The position numbers and the translations under genes are program-made. Positions 32,866-41,305 of a DNA stretch of 64,000 bases are shown here, one piece after another (positions within the stretch are counted from its first letter, which is position 1; each line of letters opens with the position of its first letter). Where the stretch lies: positions 1,937,001-2,001,000 of the forward strand of contig NZ_CP080519.1 in assembly GCF_019468465.1 (NCBI RefSeq), given 5' to 3'. The stretch comes from Amycolatopsis sp. DSM 110486. GTDB lineage: Bacteria; Actinomycetota; Actinomycetes; Mycobacteriales; Pseudonocardiaceae. The notes under the pieces were generated by a model. The model was not told where the DNA came from. It searched no databases and worked only from the letters and a program-made list of their open reading frames with translations.

Positions 32866-34394
32866 GCGCGGCGTTGCCGGCGACCACGCAGGCGTACGAA
32901 GGCACAGCGGAAGCACCTTGGCACCGGCTCGACCTGCGAATGCTGCTGATCCGGCCGGTGCTCGACCTCGTGCGGTCGCTGCCGGTGCTCGTCGGCGCGC
33001 TCGTGCTGGGCTCCGGCAACAGCTGGCAGTGGATCGGGCTCGCGTTCACGGCGTTGACGATCGCCACCGGCATCTCGCACTGCCTCACCTCGCGCTACCG
33101 CGTCACCGCGACGCAGGTGGAATGGCGCACCGGGCTGCTGCTGCGCAAGCAGCGGGCGGTGCCGCGCGACCGGATCCGCACCGTCGACGTGGTGTCGGAG
33201 CCGAAGCACCGCCTGTTCTCCCTGGCCGCGGTGCGGATCGGCACCGGGCGGCATTCGCACGGGAAGGGCCCGGGCAAGGACGAACTGGTGCTCGACGCCG
33301 TCACGCGCGAGGAGGCGCAACGGCTGCGGACCCTGCTACTGCACCGGAAAACGGTGCCGGCCGACGTCGTGGCGCCACCGGAGCAGCTGGTGGCGGCCGT
33401 CGACCGGAAGTGGCTGCGGTACGCGCCGTTCACGCTGTCCGGGATCGCCGTGGTGGGGGCGATGCTCGGCACCGTCTACCACTTCGCGCACGAGCTGAAC
33501 CTCGACCCGGTGCGCTACGGGCCACTGCGCGAGCTGGCCGATCGCGTGACGCAGGAACCCCTGTGGCTCACCGTGGTCACGGCGGCGATCGGCCTGCTGC
33601 TGCTCGTGTCGGTGCTTTCGGTGGGCGGCTACGTGCTGTCGTTCTGGAATTTCCGCCTCACGCGCGAGCCTGGCGGCACGCTGCACATCCGGCGGGGGCT
33701 CATCACCACGCGGTCGGTGTCGATCGAGGAGGACCGGCTGCGCGGCGTCGAGCTGAAGGAACCGTTGCCGCTGCGGATCGCGGGCGGCGCGAAGTGCGTG
33801 GCGGTGGCCGCGGGCCTGCGCGAAGGCAAGGGCGCCGACAAGGGCGGCGGGCTGCTGCTGCCGCCCGCGCCGCTGGGACGCGCGCAGGAGGTGGCGGGCG
33901 AGGTGCTGGGCGAGGACGTGGCTCGCGCGGCGCTCGTGCGGCACCCGCGGCAGGCGTTGAACCGGCGGATCACGCGGGCGTTGACGAGCGTGCTGATGCC
34001 GGCGGCGGCGCTGTTCGGGCTGGCGTGGGCCGGCGCGTTGCCGGACTGGCCGTGGCAGCTCGCGCTGGTGCTGGCGCCGTTCGCGGTGCTGGTGGGCTGG
34101 GACCGTTACCGCACGCTGGGCCACGCGCTGGCCGGCCGCTACCTCGTCACGCGCTCGGGTTCGCTGGCTCGCACGACGGTCGCGGTGCGGCGCGACGGGC
34201 TGACCGGGATCGTCGTCGAACGCTCGTGGTTCCAGCGGCGCGCCGGGCTCGTCACGGTGGTCGCGCCGATCGCGGCGGGACGCGGCCGCTACCACGTGGT
34301 GGACGTCGGAGAAAGCGCCGGACTGGCACTGGCCGACGCGACGGTGCCGGGGTTGCTCACGCCGTTCCTGGTCACCGGGAAACGGGCCGAATAG
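32862..34394 (+). CDS. YdbT-like membrane protein with repeated bacterial PH domains
   Basis: 510 residues from GTG at 32862. Pairs of membrane helices alternate with PH-like units: first RYRVTATQVEWRTGLLLRKQ, a second around LHIRRGLITTRSVSIEED, and a third near RYLVTRSGSLARTTVAVRRD. This three-unit layout is that of YdbT. The partner gene is translationally coupled, so the two probably form one membrane complex. Exact role unknown. Confidence 0.85.
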   Translation: MSAALPATTQAYEGTAEAPWHRLDLRMLLIRPVLDLVRSLPVLVGALVLGSGNSWQWIGLAFTALTIATGISHCLTSRYRVTATQVEWRTGLLLRKQRAVPRDRIRTVDVVSEPKHRLFSLAAVRIGTGRHSHGKGPGKDELVLDAVTREEAQRLRTLLLHRKTVPADVVAPPEQLVAAVDRKWLRYAPFTLSGIAVVGAMLGTVYHFAHELNLDPVRYGPLRELADRVTQEPLWLTVVTAAIGLLLLVSVLSVGGYVLSFWNFRLTREPGGTLHIRRGLITTRSVSIEEDRLRGVELKEPLPLRIAGGAKCVAVAAGLREGKGADKGGGLLLPPAPLGRAQEVAGEVLGEDVARAALVRHPRQALNRRITRALTSVLMPAAALFGLAWAGALPDWPWQLALVLAPFAVLVGWDRYRTLGHALAGRYLVTRSGSLARTTVAVRRDGLTGIVVERSWFQRRAGLVTVVAPIAAGRGRYHVVDVGESAGLALADATVPGLLTPFLVTGKRAE

Positions 34395-34505
34395 CCGACC
34401 GTGATCATTCCGGTGAATTCGCCGCGCGCGATTGTTCCGGCCATGTGGTAATTTACTGACCTGTCGTGTTCGCGAGTCGGGTCGCAGACCACGAAGAGGA
34501 TTCGA

Positions 34506-35276
34506 ATGCCGCCTTCCGAAGAAAGCTCCGCGGGCCCGCGCCGAACGGCAGGCACAAGCAGTTCGCGCAAGGTTCTGCAGGTGCTGCTCGCGTTCTCCGA
34601 GCACCGGTGGGAAGCGAGCGTCGCGGAGCTGGCCGAGGTGATCGGCAGCCCGGTCGCCACGACTTATCGCTACGTGCAGTTACTGAAGGAACTTCAGCTG
34701 CTCGAAGAGGCCCGCTCGGGCCGCTACCACGTGACCAGCCAGGTGATGCCGCTCGCGCGCGCCGCGCGGCTGGCCAACGACGTCGCCCGGATCGCCCGCC
34801 CGACCATGGAGGAAGCGTCGCGCGAGCTCGGCGAGACGATCTTGCTGTTCCAGCACTTCGGTGACCTGGCCGTATGCACCGATCGGGTCGAATGCGACCG
34901 CGCCATGCGGTTCACGTTCCAGCCCGGGCACTCGATCCCGCTCGGCGCGGGCGCGACCGGCAAGATGCTGCTCGCGCTGCTGCCCGACGGCGAACGCGAG
35001 CAGCGCGTCGCGGAGATCGCGCGCGAACACGGGATCGAGGTGCGCGAGGAGCTGAAGCTCGCCCTGGCGAACCGCTACGCGCAGAGCTGGGGCGAGATCG
35101 AAGACGGTGTGTGGGCGTGTTCGGTGCCGGTGGAAACGGGGCGGACGCGGCCGAGCGTGCTTTCGCTCGTCGGGCCCGCCGCGCGCATCAGCGACGCCGC
35201 CCGGGCCGAGGCGATCAGCGCGTTGCAGGTGTATGCCGAGCGCATCAAGAAAGCAGTTTCGTCGTATTCGGTGTAG
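34506..35276 (+). CDS. IclR-family transcriptional regulator
   Basis: 256 residues. N-terminal winged helix (SSRKVLQVLLAFSEHRWEASVAELAEVIGSPVATTYRYV) and C-terminal IclR effector domain (FQPGHSIPLGAGATGKMLLA; RYAQSWGEIEDGVWACSVPV). IclR regulators sense small carboxylates and control catabolic genes. No obvious target operon adjoins it; the nearest candidates are its own gene or distant loci. It is separated from the PH-domain operon by about 110 bp. Confidence 0.9.
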   Translation: MPPSEESSAGPRRTAGTSSSRKVLQVLLAFSEHRWEASVAELAEVIGSPVATTYRYVQLLKELQLLEEARSGRYHVTSQVMPLARAARLANDVARIARPTMEEASRELGETILLFQHFGDLAVCTDRVECDRAMRFTFQPGHSIPLGAGATGKMLLALLPDGEREQRVAEIAREHGIEVREELKLALANRYAQSWGEIEDGVWACSVPVETGRTRPSVLSLVGPAARISDAARAEAISALQVYAERIKKAVSSYSV

Positions 35277-35292
35277 CGGGTAGGAATGGGGG

Positions 35293-35787
35293 ATGATCCG
35301 GCTCGCCACTGCTGTTGACCTGCCGCTGCTGGGTGAGCTCGAACGCGCGGCCGGGGAGCCGTTCCGCGACCTGGGGATGGCGGCCGTCGCGGATGACGAA
35401 CCGTTTTCGGTGGCAGAACTGGAGCCGTACCAGGTCGACAGGCGGTGCTGGGTGGTGGATGTCTCGGGTGTCGTGGCGGGGTATCTGGTGGCGGACGTCG
35501 TGGACGGCAATGGTCACGTCGAGCAGGTGTCGGTGCTGCCGTCTTTCGCGCGCCGGGGGCTGGGACGGCAGCTGATCGAGACGGCCGCCGCTTGGGCTGG
35601 TGCCCGTGGTCTGCCGGCACTGACTTTGACGACTTTTCGTTACGTGCCGTGGAACGCTCCGTACTACGCGCGGCTGGGCTTCCGGGAGCTTCTCGAGTCA
35701 TCGTGGGGACCCTCGCTGCGCACCATCCGCGAGCACGAGGCCGCGCTCGGGCTGGACCACTGGCCGCGTCTCGCGATGATTCGCTGA
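35293..35787 (+). CDS. GNAT-family N-acetyltransferase
   Basis: 164 residues, 16 nt after the IclR stop, so probably cotranscribed with it. Acetyl-CoA motif A is VEQVSVLPSFARRGLGRQLIE, and the late NAPYYARLGFREL is motif B. Substrate unknown. The end EHEAALGLDHWPRLAMIR is typical of a common actinobacterial GNAT subgroup. Confidence 0.88.
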   Translation: MIRLATAVDLPLLGELERAAGEPFRDLGMAAVADDEPFSVAELEPYQVDRRCWVVDVSGVVAGYLVADVVDGNGHVEQVSVLPSFARRGLGRQLIETAAAWAGARGLPALTLTTFRYVPWNAPYYARLGFRELLESSWGPSLRTIREHEAALGLDHWPRLAMIR

Positions 35788-35854
35788 CCAGCGGTGTTAC
35801 CCCTCCGGGGGACATACGTCGCCCACGAGGGGGACCCGATTTGCGAGCGCCTTC

Positions 35855-35866
35855 GAACACGTGTTC
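35855..35866 (+). promoter_or_regulatory. LexA-type SOS box
   Basis: GAAC-ACGT-GTTC, a perfect 12-bp palindrome in the context TCGAACACGTGTTCTA. It matches the actinobacterial LexA consensus (TCGAAC-N4-GTTCGA) at 14 of 16 positions. TTGCGA at 35841 could be a -35 element with the box in the spacer. It precedes the small gene at 35940. Confidence 0.65.
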
Positions 35867-35876
35867 TACTGGTCGG

Positions 35877-35910
35877 GCCGGCCCCGGAGGGGGAAGCTCC
35901 GCGGGCCGGC
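35877..35910 (+). other. Strong leader hairpin between the SOS box and the small gene
   Basis: GCCGGCCCC-GGAG pairs with CTCC-GC-GGGCCGGC (one bulged base), 7-nt loop. T-rich sequence follows about 10 nt later, so it may act as an attenuator of the SOS-box transcript or terminate read-through from the GNAT gene. Confidence 0.5.
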
Positions 35911-35939
35911 ACTCTCGGTTTTCAGCGTTTGGAGGCAGC

Positions 35940-36137
35940 GTGGCAGTCAAGATCACCCACCTCACCAACGGCCAGCAGGTGCGCTTCGCGAACGCCGACG
36001 GCGCCCGCCGCTACGCCGAAATCATGGGCGGCGGCGTGGACAAGTGGGCGTTCACCGACGTGCCGGGCGAGTCCGAGCTGCCGAAAATGTCGGGGTCGGT
36101 CGTTAATGTCCCGGTATGGCGTATGACTTCCAGGTGA
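35940..36137 (+). CDS. Small protein behind an SOS box, unrecognised
   Basis: 65 residues from GTG at 35940 with a TTGGAGGCAGC ribosome site. It begins MAVKITHLTNGQQVRFANAD and contains ARRYAEIMGGGVDKWAF. Predicted small alpha/beta fold, no signal or membrane segment. It overlaps the start of the VOC gene by 22 nt. The LexA-type box 74 nt upstream suggests DNA-damage induction (inference). Confidence 0.65.
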   Translation: MAVKITHLTNGQQVRFANADGARRYAEIMGGGVDKWAFTDVPGESELPKMSGSVVNVPVWRMTSR

Positions 36138-36541
36138 CCGTGGACTCCGCGGAACCACACACCCAGGCCGACTGGTGGGCCGAGACGCTCGGCTGGGCTG
36201 TCGAACCCAGCGACGAGGCCTTCATCCGCGAGATGATCGCCAAGGGCTACGCGTCGGAGGACGAGACCACGGTGCACCGCGGCGCCCTGGTCTGGCGCTC
36301 GGGCGCCGCGATCTCACACCCGGAGACGTCGCGGCGGGTCTTGTTCCAGGAGGTGCCGGAGGGCAAGACGGTGAAAAACCGCCTCCACTTCGACGTCCGC
36401 GTCGGCGGCTCGGAGAACATGGAGGAGGAGTTCGCCAAACTGCAGGCCAGGGGTGCGACGTTCCTGCACCGGGGGTCCCAGGGGCCGAACCGCTGGATCA
36501 CACTGGCGGACCCGGAAGGCAACGAATTCTGCATCGGCTGA
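36116..36541 (+). CDS. VOC (glyoxalase/bleomycin-resistance-like) family protein
   Basis: 141 residues. Two beta-alpha-beta-beta-beta units: FQVTVDSAEPHTQADWWAETLGW at the start and RLHFDVRVGG ... WITLADPEGNEFCIG at the end, the usual VOC signature. A general role in metal-dependent enzymology or in binding small toxins is family knowledge; the ligand is unknown. It overlaps the preceding small gene and so is probably coexpressed with it. Confidence 0.85.
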   Translation: MAYDFQVTVDSAEPHTQADWWAETLGWAVEPSDEAFIREMIAKGYASEDETTVHRGALVWRSGAAISHPETSRRVLFQEVPEGKTVKNRLHFDVRVGGSENMEEEFAKLQARGATFLHRGSQGPNRWITLADPEGNEFCIG

Positions 36542-37027
36542 CGGTCTGGCCGGCTTCTTTCGGGAACATGCCGGCCACCTTGGCCCTACCCACCTCTGGC
36601 CTCGGCTCGGCTCGGCTGGCGCGGGGCAGCCGAGCCTTCGCGGTAACCGCGCCCTTGCCACGCGGACCGCCCTTGCCACTCCGCGCGGAACTTGCCACTC
36701 CACACCGGTCCACACCACCGCGCGGCGCCATGCCTTCTGGCGCGCGCCATGCCATCTCGCGCAGCGCCTCGCCAACCTGCACAGCACCTCGCCACTCGGA
36801 CCGCCCAAGCCATCCCGCGCGGGCACATGCCGCTCCACGCCGGCCCATGCCACTCCACACTGCACCTCGCCACCTCACGCCGCACATCGCCACAGCGACG
36901 GCACATGCCAAGCGCACTGCACTTGCCACCGCCTCCCTGCCGACCACCCGATCGGGACGTTTGAGGACGCATGCTGCGGCCATCCAGCATGCGATCAACA
37001 ATTTTCGAATAGACGCTATTTCGGAAA
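36542..37027. repeat. Degenerate tandem array A, period close to 20 bp
   Basis: From 36655 to 36930 a hexamer (T/A/C)(T/C)GCCA recurs at 36655, 36673, 36692, 36730, 36749, 36769, 36789, 36807, 36827, 36847, 36867, 36887, 36905 and 36923. The spacings are 18-20 bp, with one double interval. The last units match array B at 39697-39758 almost base for base. Stops are absent on both strands because the unit lacks them, but the 20-bp period breaks reading frame, so it is probably non-coding. It lies between the VOC gene and the secretion module. Confidence 0.85.
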
Positions 37028-37549
37028 TCAGGACTTAGCTTCAGGTGTCCCGTGAGGCCACACGCAGGGAGAACTGACTCCAATACTCAGGCGACCGAGG
37101 ACGTTTCCAGTCGTCGTGGCGGTAAGGCTCATAAGGTAGCCTTCTTTACTGCTCGCGTTGACGAAATGCTTATTTAGCCAGGTATCGGCGCGGACCGACC
37201 AACCATTGTCGGACCACCATTTCACAAGCTTCCCATAGTAGTCGTTGTTGTGCGCACGATCCGGCCCGTCAACCCAGTAGGTTATTCCGACGCTGACCTG
37301 ACCGGTCTCATGATCGAAATTGTCCGTGCATGGCATCGGCTGGAGTGGCAGCTCAGTTAGCTTATATCCCGCAGGGAAGGAAGCCGCCGCTGCAGCATGC
37401 ACGAAATTCAGCACGCTTTGCTGAGCTTGCTCGGCCGACTGGGTGGTTTGCATGGGCGCGCCTCCACAGGAAATCGAGGTGAACAGCAACACTCCAAAGA
37501 CGGCGAGCAAGAGCAGTCGTGGAGATTTTCGTACGGTCTTGTTCATCAT
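37028..37549 (-). CDS. Lipoprotein of the secretion-type module
   Basis: 173 residues. Signal and lipobox RLLLLAVFGVLLFTSISCGG give the lipidated Cys near residue 28. The mature part holds PCTDNFDHETGQVSVGITYWVDG and WWSDNGWSVRADTW, with a Cys pair. Its ATG overlaps the stop of the DUF1023 hydrolase gene. Base composition is clearly less GC-rich than the rest of the window, suggesting a horizontally acquired or fast-evolving gene. Function unknown; small lipoproteins of this layout often accompany DUF1023 genes in actinomycetes. Confidence 0.8.
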   Translation of the reverse strand: MMNKTVRKSPRLLLLAVFGVLLFTSISCGGAPMQTTQSAEQAQQSVLNFVHAAAAASFPAGYKLTELPLQPMPCTDNFDHETGQVSVGITYWVDGPDRAHNNDYYGKLVKWWSDNGWSVRADTWLNKHFVNASSKEGYLMSLTATTTGNVLGRLSIGVSSPCVWPHGTPEAKS

Positions 37550-39201
37550 GGCTTGTTCCCGGCGATGATCTTGCCCATGGCGGCGAGTGAGTCTGAATCC
37601 CTGTTCCAGTAGTCACTGTGAGAGGTGAGAGGGTTGCCGGGGTTGGAATCGAATCGTTGCCCGCCGAACCATCCGGTGGTGGGGTCGGGGCCGAGGGGGT
37701 CGATTCCGTCGGCCATGGGGTTGTCGAAGTTGGTGGCGATGGGGATGGGGTCGGTGGGCGCTTTGGTGGAGTAGATGTGCTGGCCGACTTGGTCTTGTGG
37801 CATGCCGTCGAGGTGGAGTTGGCTGGCATGTTCAACGCCGACGCCGGGGCTGGCGACCATGACGACGTTGTTGGCGGGCAGGCCGAGGTCACGGGCGGTT
37901 TGCCCGACGACGGTCGTGCCGTAGCTGTGGCCGATGACGGTGGTGTTCATCGGCCCCTGGTGCGCAGCTCCGAGCCCGTCTTGGAAGTGCCGGAGCGAGG
38001 GTTCGGCCTTGTCTGCGAAACTGGTGCTGGCCGCGTCCGGGATGATGCTCTGCGGCGCGTCATACCCCACCCAGGTGATCACGGATGTAGACGGCGACCC
38101 CATTTGGGTCGCCGTGTGCATCATCGAATCCGATCGGTAAATATCCGTAGACATGCCGTCGTTGAGTCCGGCGGTGGTGCCGCGGACGTAAGTAGCGACG
38201 TTGACCGCATGGTCGGGGTTGCCGATGGCGACGATGGCCTGCCCGGAATTGGCAGGGTTGATGCCGAGCAAATAGGCGGGCGGCTGCCCGGGCAGGGAGT
38301 GGTCCAGGCGGCTTGTGATCTGGTCCATGCCGGTGAGTTTGCCGTTCAGCGTGTCGAGCTGTTTTTCCAGATCTTCGTACTCTTCCTGCTGCTGCGGGTC
38401 GCTGCGTTTCATTCCGTCCAACCGATGGCGGATGTCGTCCCGCTGATGTTGCAGGTCCGCATAGTCCCGGTCGAGCACGACCCGGTTCGCCCGGTCGCGA
38501 TCGGTGGCGGGCAGTCCGTCCATCGCGCCGATCGCGCCGGGGCGGTCCCGGATCAGAATGTCCCGGCCGGCGTTGGAGAGGGTGGCCCACCAGGCGGCGT
38601 TCTGTGCGGGGGTCGCGTTCGGTGGCGGCTCGGGCAAGGTCAGACCGGGGTCTTTCACCCCGTCGGCGGCGGCGGCGACGGTGGATTCATCGCCGGTGCC
38701 GAATTGGCCCGCCGCTGCCCGGTCCAGCACCGACGCCAAATCGGCGTCGATATCGTTCGCGGTGCGCAGGACCTGCGCCAGGTCGATCGTCAGTTGCGAA
38801 TGGACACGGTCCCGGTCTGCCGGGTGCAGGTCGGGTGGCACCTGCTTGCCGGCGAAGGTGTCGACGACGCCACCGGCGTCGGTGATCTGATACCCGTACT
38901 TGCCGGCCAGTTCCTCGGCGTCCGCCAACGCGTGCTGAACACCCGTAATCGCATCGGATGCCTGCCCGAGCGTCTTTCCCAGGATGGACACGCCACCGGC
39001 GATCGTGTCCAGGCCACGCATCAGCGCGCGATGCTGAGCCGCCGCATTATCGGCAGCCGGTCCGCTCCACCCCTCAACCGGCAGTGTCTTCCCATAGTCG
39101 TCCCCGGAATGGACCAGCATTTGGGCCCGGACCTGCAGGACCGAGAAAATCTCCCCCAACGCGCCGGGGTTCCATCGCCTGATATCGGCCAGCGACACCA
39201 T
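37546..39201 (-). CDS. DUF1023 alpha/beta hydrolase with WXG100-like N-terminus
   Basis: 551 residues. The N-terminus has a WSGPAAD element and helical WXG100-like hairpin (about 20-120). A charged coiled-coil region follows (HQRDDIRHRLDGMKRSD...), then a DUF1023 alpha/beta hydrolase domain with nucleophile TTVIGHSYGTTVVG (Ser near residue 425) and late SHSDYW. Such proteins are candidate type VII secretion substrates or lipase/esterase effectors. The upstream WXG-like gene is coupled by a TGATG junction and the downstream lipoprotein by ATGA. Confidence 0.85.
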   Translation of the reverse strand: MVSLADIRRWNPGALGEIFSVLQVRAQMLVHSGDDYGKTLPVEGWSGPAADNAAAQHRALMRGLDTIAGGVSILGKTLGQASDAITGVQHALADAEELAGKYGYQITDAGGVVDTFAGKQVPPDLHPADRDRVHSQLTIDLAQVLRTANDIDADLASVLDRAAAGQFGTGDESTVAAAADGVKDPGLTLPEPPPNATPAQNAAWWATLSNAGRDILIRDRPGAIGAMDGLPATDRDRANRVVLDRDYADLQHQRDDIRHRLDGMKRSDPQQQEEYEDLEKQLDTLNGKLTGMDQITSRLDHSLPGQPPAYLLGINPANSGQAIVAIGNPDHAVNVATYVRGTTAGLNDGMSTDIYRSDSMMHTATQMGSPSTSVITWVGYDAPQSIIPDAASTSFADKAEPSLRHFQDGLGAAHQGPMNTTVIGHSYGTTVVGQTARDLGLPANNVVMVASPGVGVEHASQLHLDGMPQDQVGQHIYSTKAPTDPIPIATNFDNPMADGIDPLGPDPTTGWFGGQRFDSNPGNPLTSHSDYWNRDSDSLAAMGKIIAGNKP

Positions 39202-39512
39202 CAGCGAGGCCCGCGCATCGGCGGCGCTGCGGCCGGGAACACCCCGGCCGCAGCATGGTCACCCTGTTGGTACCGATCAGCAGCGGTGATCAGACCGTCG
39301 GCGAATCGCTGAGCCTCGGTGCACCACTCGGTGAACGTCACGGCCCAGGCCTCGCGGAACCGACCCGCAGCAGCCGCCGCTTGCCCTCCCGGCACAGCCC
39401 CGGCCACCTGCCCCACCGGTTCTGCGCAGTCCGCGCCCCGCAGGCCGACCACCTTCTCACCAGCGGATCTGCCCGCCGTCCTCAGCGTGTCCGCCACCGC
39501 CGTGAAGCTCAC
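39201..39512 (-). CDS. ESX/WXG100-like small protein
   Basis: 103 residues from GTG at 39512 with a GGAGGGG ribosome site. Starts MSFTAVADTLRTAGRSAG. All-helical with an aromatic/charged centre (REAWAVTFTEWCTEAQRFADGL) and a flexible Pro-rich tail, as in type VII secretion partner proteins. It heads the three-gene operon. WXG100 assignment is by length, helical pattern and context; the exact WxG tripeptide is absent. Confidence 0.65.
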   Translation of the reverse strand: MSFTAVADTLRTAGRSAGEKVVGLRGADCAEPVGQVAGAVPGGQAAAAAGRFREAWAVTFTEWCTEAQRFADGLITAADRYQQGDHAAAGVFPAAAPPMRGPR

Positions 39513-40104
39513 TTGCGACCCCTCCCCGTGATCATTCCGTCACAGGCTACGGGACCAAGGCCAGCGGATTCCACCAAAAGCATCCCCACCGCGCACGTGC
39601 CACTCAACGTTGGTCCATGCCATTCAGCACGGAAACATGCCACTCCGCGCTGGCCCATTCCATTCCGCGAGGCGCCTCGCCAATCAGCACGGCACCTCGC
39701 CACCGCAAGCCGCACATCGCCACAGCAACGGCACATGCCAAGCGAACAACACTTGCCATCCACCTCAGCGCCACGCCACCGGCGCGACCTCTTGCCACTT
39801 GACGCGGCACCCTGCCAATCCGCGCGGAACCTCGCCGCTGCCCGCCGCGTCTTGCCACGACAAAGGCAGTGGCGGTGGCTGTGGCTGTGGCACACCTCGA
39901 TGTCATGCCACATCCATGGCGCCTTGCCAATCGGTGCGGAACCTTGCCACCGGATGTCGCACGTTGCCGAGGCAATGGCAGGGCAAGAGGCGCGAGGCTT
40001 GCCATCTCGCCTTCAGGCTTGCCACAAGTCCGGCACCTTGCCATCAGGTGCGGCAACTCGCCCATCGGACCCACAACTTGCCGCCCACCGTGGCAAGTTG
40101 TGGG
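39513..40104. repeat. Degenerate tandem array B, 20-bp period, closed by a hairpin
   Basis: About 23 recognisable units between 39597 and 40097. Starts fall at 39597, 39617, 39637, 39657, 39677, 39697, 39717, then 39735, 39753, 39773, 39792, 39812, 39832, 39852; then 39905, 39924, 39944, 39964; then 39999, 40019, 40038, 40058, 40078. By-eye consensus: TTGCCAATCNGCGCGGAACC. The block 39697-39758 repeats array A 36867-36928 with few changes. The array ends in the 13-bp inverted repeat at 40070-40104. No ORF here shows family similarity. Confidence 0.88.
40070..40104. terminator. 13-bp perfect hairpin ending array B
   Basis: CCCACAACTTGCC, 9-nt loop, GGCAAGTTGTGGG. One arm is itself an array unit and the other is its inverted copy. 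It is not adjacent to the end of any gene, so if it terminates transcription, the transcript would be of the array. Confidence 0.5.
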
Positions 40105-40222
40105 CGGTGTGGCTGAGGATCTTGCGGTCAGACCCGCTTGTGTGGGGTGATGCGTGTCGTCCGTAGGCCGGAGACAATGACGACCGGCCCGAAGCGTCCA
40201 GTGGCAGGAGGCCCGCACACCC

Positions 40223-41305
40223 ATGACGTCCCGGCGAGAGACCCAGCTGCTTTCCCGAGCCGCCGCGTACAGCGCGGCCGCCCTGCGCAACATCAGGAAA
40301 GAGTTCCCCAACGACATCCGCAGCACGATGCGGTTCCCAGGGGACTTCCCGAACCGTCCGCGCGACCTGTACCCAGCCTTCTACGGCTGCTACGACTGGC
40401 ATTCCTGCGTCGAGATGCACTGGCTCCTGGTTCGGCTGCTCCGCACAACCCCAGACGCAGTACCCACCGACGACATCCGGACCGCACTCAACGAGCACCT
40501 CACCGCCGACGCCCTCGAAGGCGAAGCCGAGACGTTCCGGACCAAGGGATCACGGGCCCGCCCCTACGGCTGGGGCTGGGCCCTCATGCTCCACCACGAA
40601 ATCGCCACCTGCGACGACCCCGACGCCCAAACCTGGTCGGCCAACCTCGCACCCCTGTCGGCCGCAGTCACCGACGCCTTCCTGCAATGGCTCCCCAAAC
40701 AGACCTACCCCATCCGCACCGGCGCGCACAACAACAGCGCCTTCGGTCTTTCCCGTGCCCTCCCCTACGCCAGAAGCCAAGCCGCAGCCGGCGACGGAGC
40801 CCTCCTCACCGCCATCCAAGACGCCGCCACCCACTGGTTCAGCACCGACGCCGACTACCCCGCCAACTGGGAACCCTCCGGCGCCGATTTCCTGTCGCCC
40901 GCCCTCACCGAAGCGGAGCTGCAGGCCGGCCTCCTGCCACCAAAAGACTTCGCAGCCTGGTTCGACCGGTTCCTCCCCCAGCTCCCGGCCGCGCTCCTCA
41001 CCCCGGCCACGGTGTCCGACGACAGCGACGGCCAGATCGCCCACCTCCGCGGCCTCAACCTCAGCCGCGCCTGGTGCTGGCTCCGCCTGGCCGACAGCCT
41101 CCCCGCCGCCGACCCGCGCCAACCCCTCCTGGCCTCCGCCGCCGAAGCCCACGCGGACCCGGAGCTCGACCACGTCAGCGGCAGCGACTACATGGTCGAA
41201 CACTGGCTGGCCTGTTACGCCGTCCTCTACCTGACCGCCGGCGAACGCGACCACGCAGGAAAGGGCGCCCCAACGCGGAACGCCCCGCAACGAGCGGAAA
41301 CCTAA
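40223..41305 (+). CDS. DUF2891 family protein
   Basis: 360 residues. DUF2891 hallmarks: LYPAFYGCYDWHSCVEMHW, YGWGWALML, YPIRTGAHNNSAFGL, NWEPSGADFLSP, RGLNLSRAWCW and VEHWLACYAVLYLT. The pattern is an alpha/alpha toroid-like helical fold. Enzymatic role unknown. Its stop overlaps the stop of the convergent aminotransferase by 4 nt. Confidence 0.88.
   Translation: MTSRRETQLLSRAAAYSAAALRNIRKEFPNDIRSTMRFPGDFPNRPRDLYPAFYGCYDWHSCVEMHWLLVRLLRTTPDAVPTDDIRTALNEHLTADALEGEAETFRTKGSRARPYGWGWALMLHHEIATCDDPDAQTWSANLAPLSAAVTDAFLQWLPKQTYPIRTGAHNNSAFGLSRALPYARSQAAAGDGALLTAIQDAATHWFSTDADYPANWEPSGADFLSPALTEAELQAGLLPPKDFAAWFDRFLPQLPAALLTPATVSDDSDGQIAHLRGLNLSRAWCWLRLADSLPAADPRQPLLASAAEAHADPELDHVSGSDYMVEHWLACYAVLYLTAGERDHAGKGAPTRNAPQRAET

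Noticed and set aside
36498..37083. Long ORFs through array A
   Set aside because: Same reason as array B; the 18-20-bp period shifts frame at almost every unit.
36655..40104. CRISPR array
   Set aside because: The repeated element is only about 20 bp in total with no constant repeat plus unique spacer, units are degenerate, and no cas gene is present.
39604..40326. Long ORFs through array B on both strands
   Set aside because: They stay open only because the repeat unit lacks stop codons. All frames show the same repeat-derived residues and none resembles a protein family.
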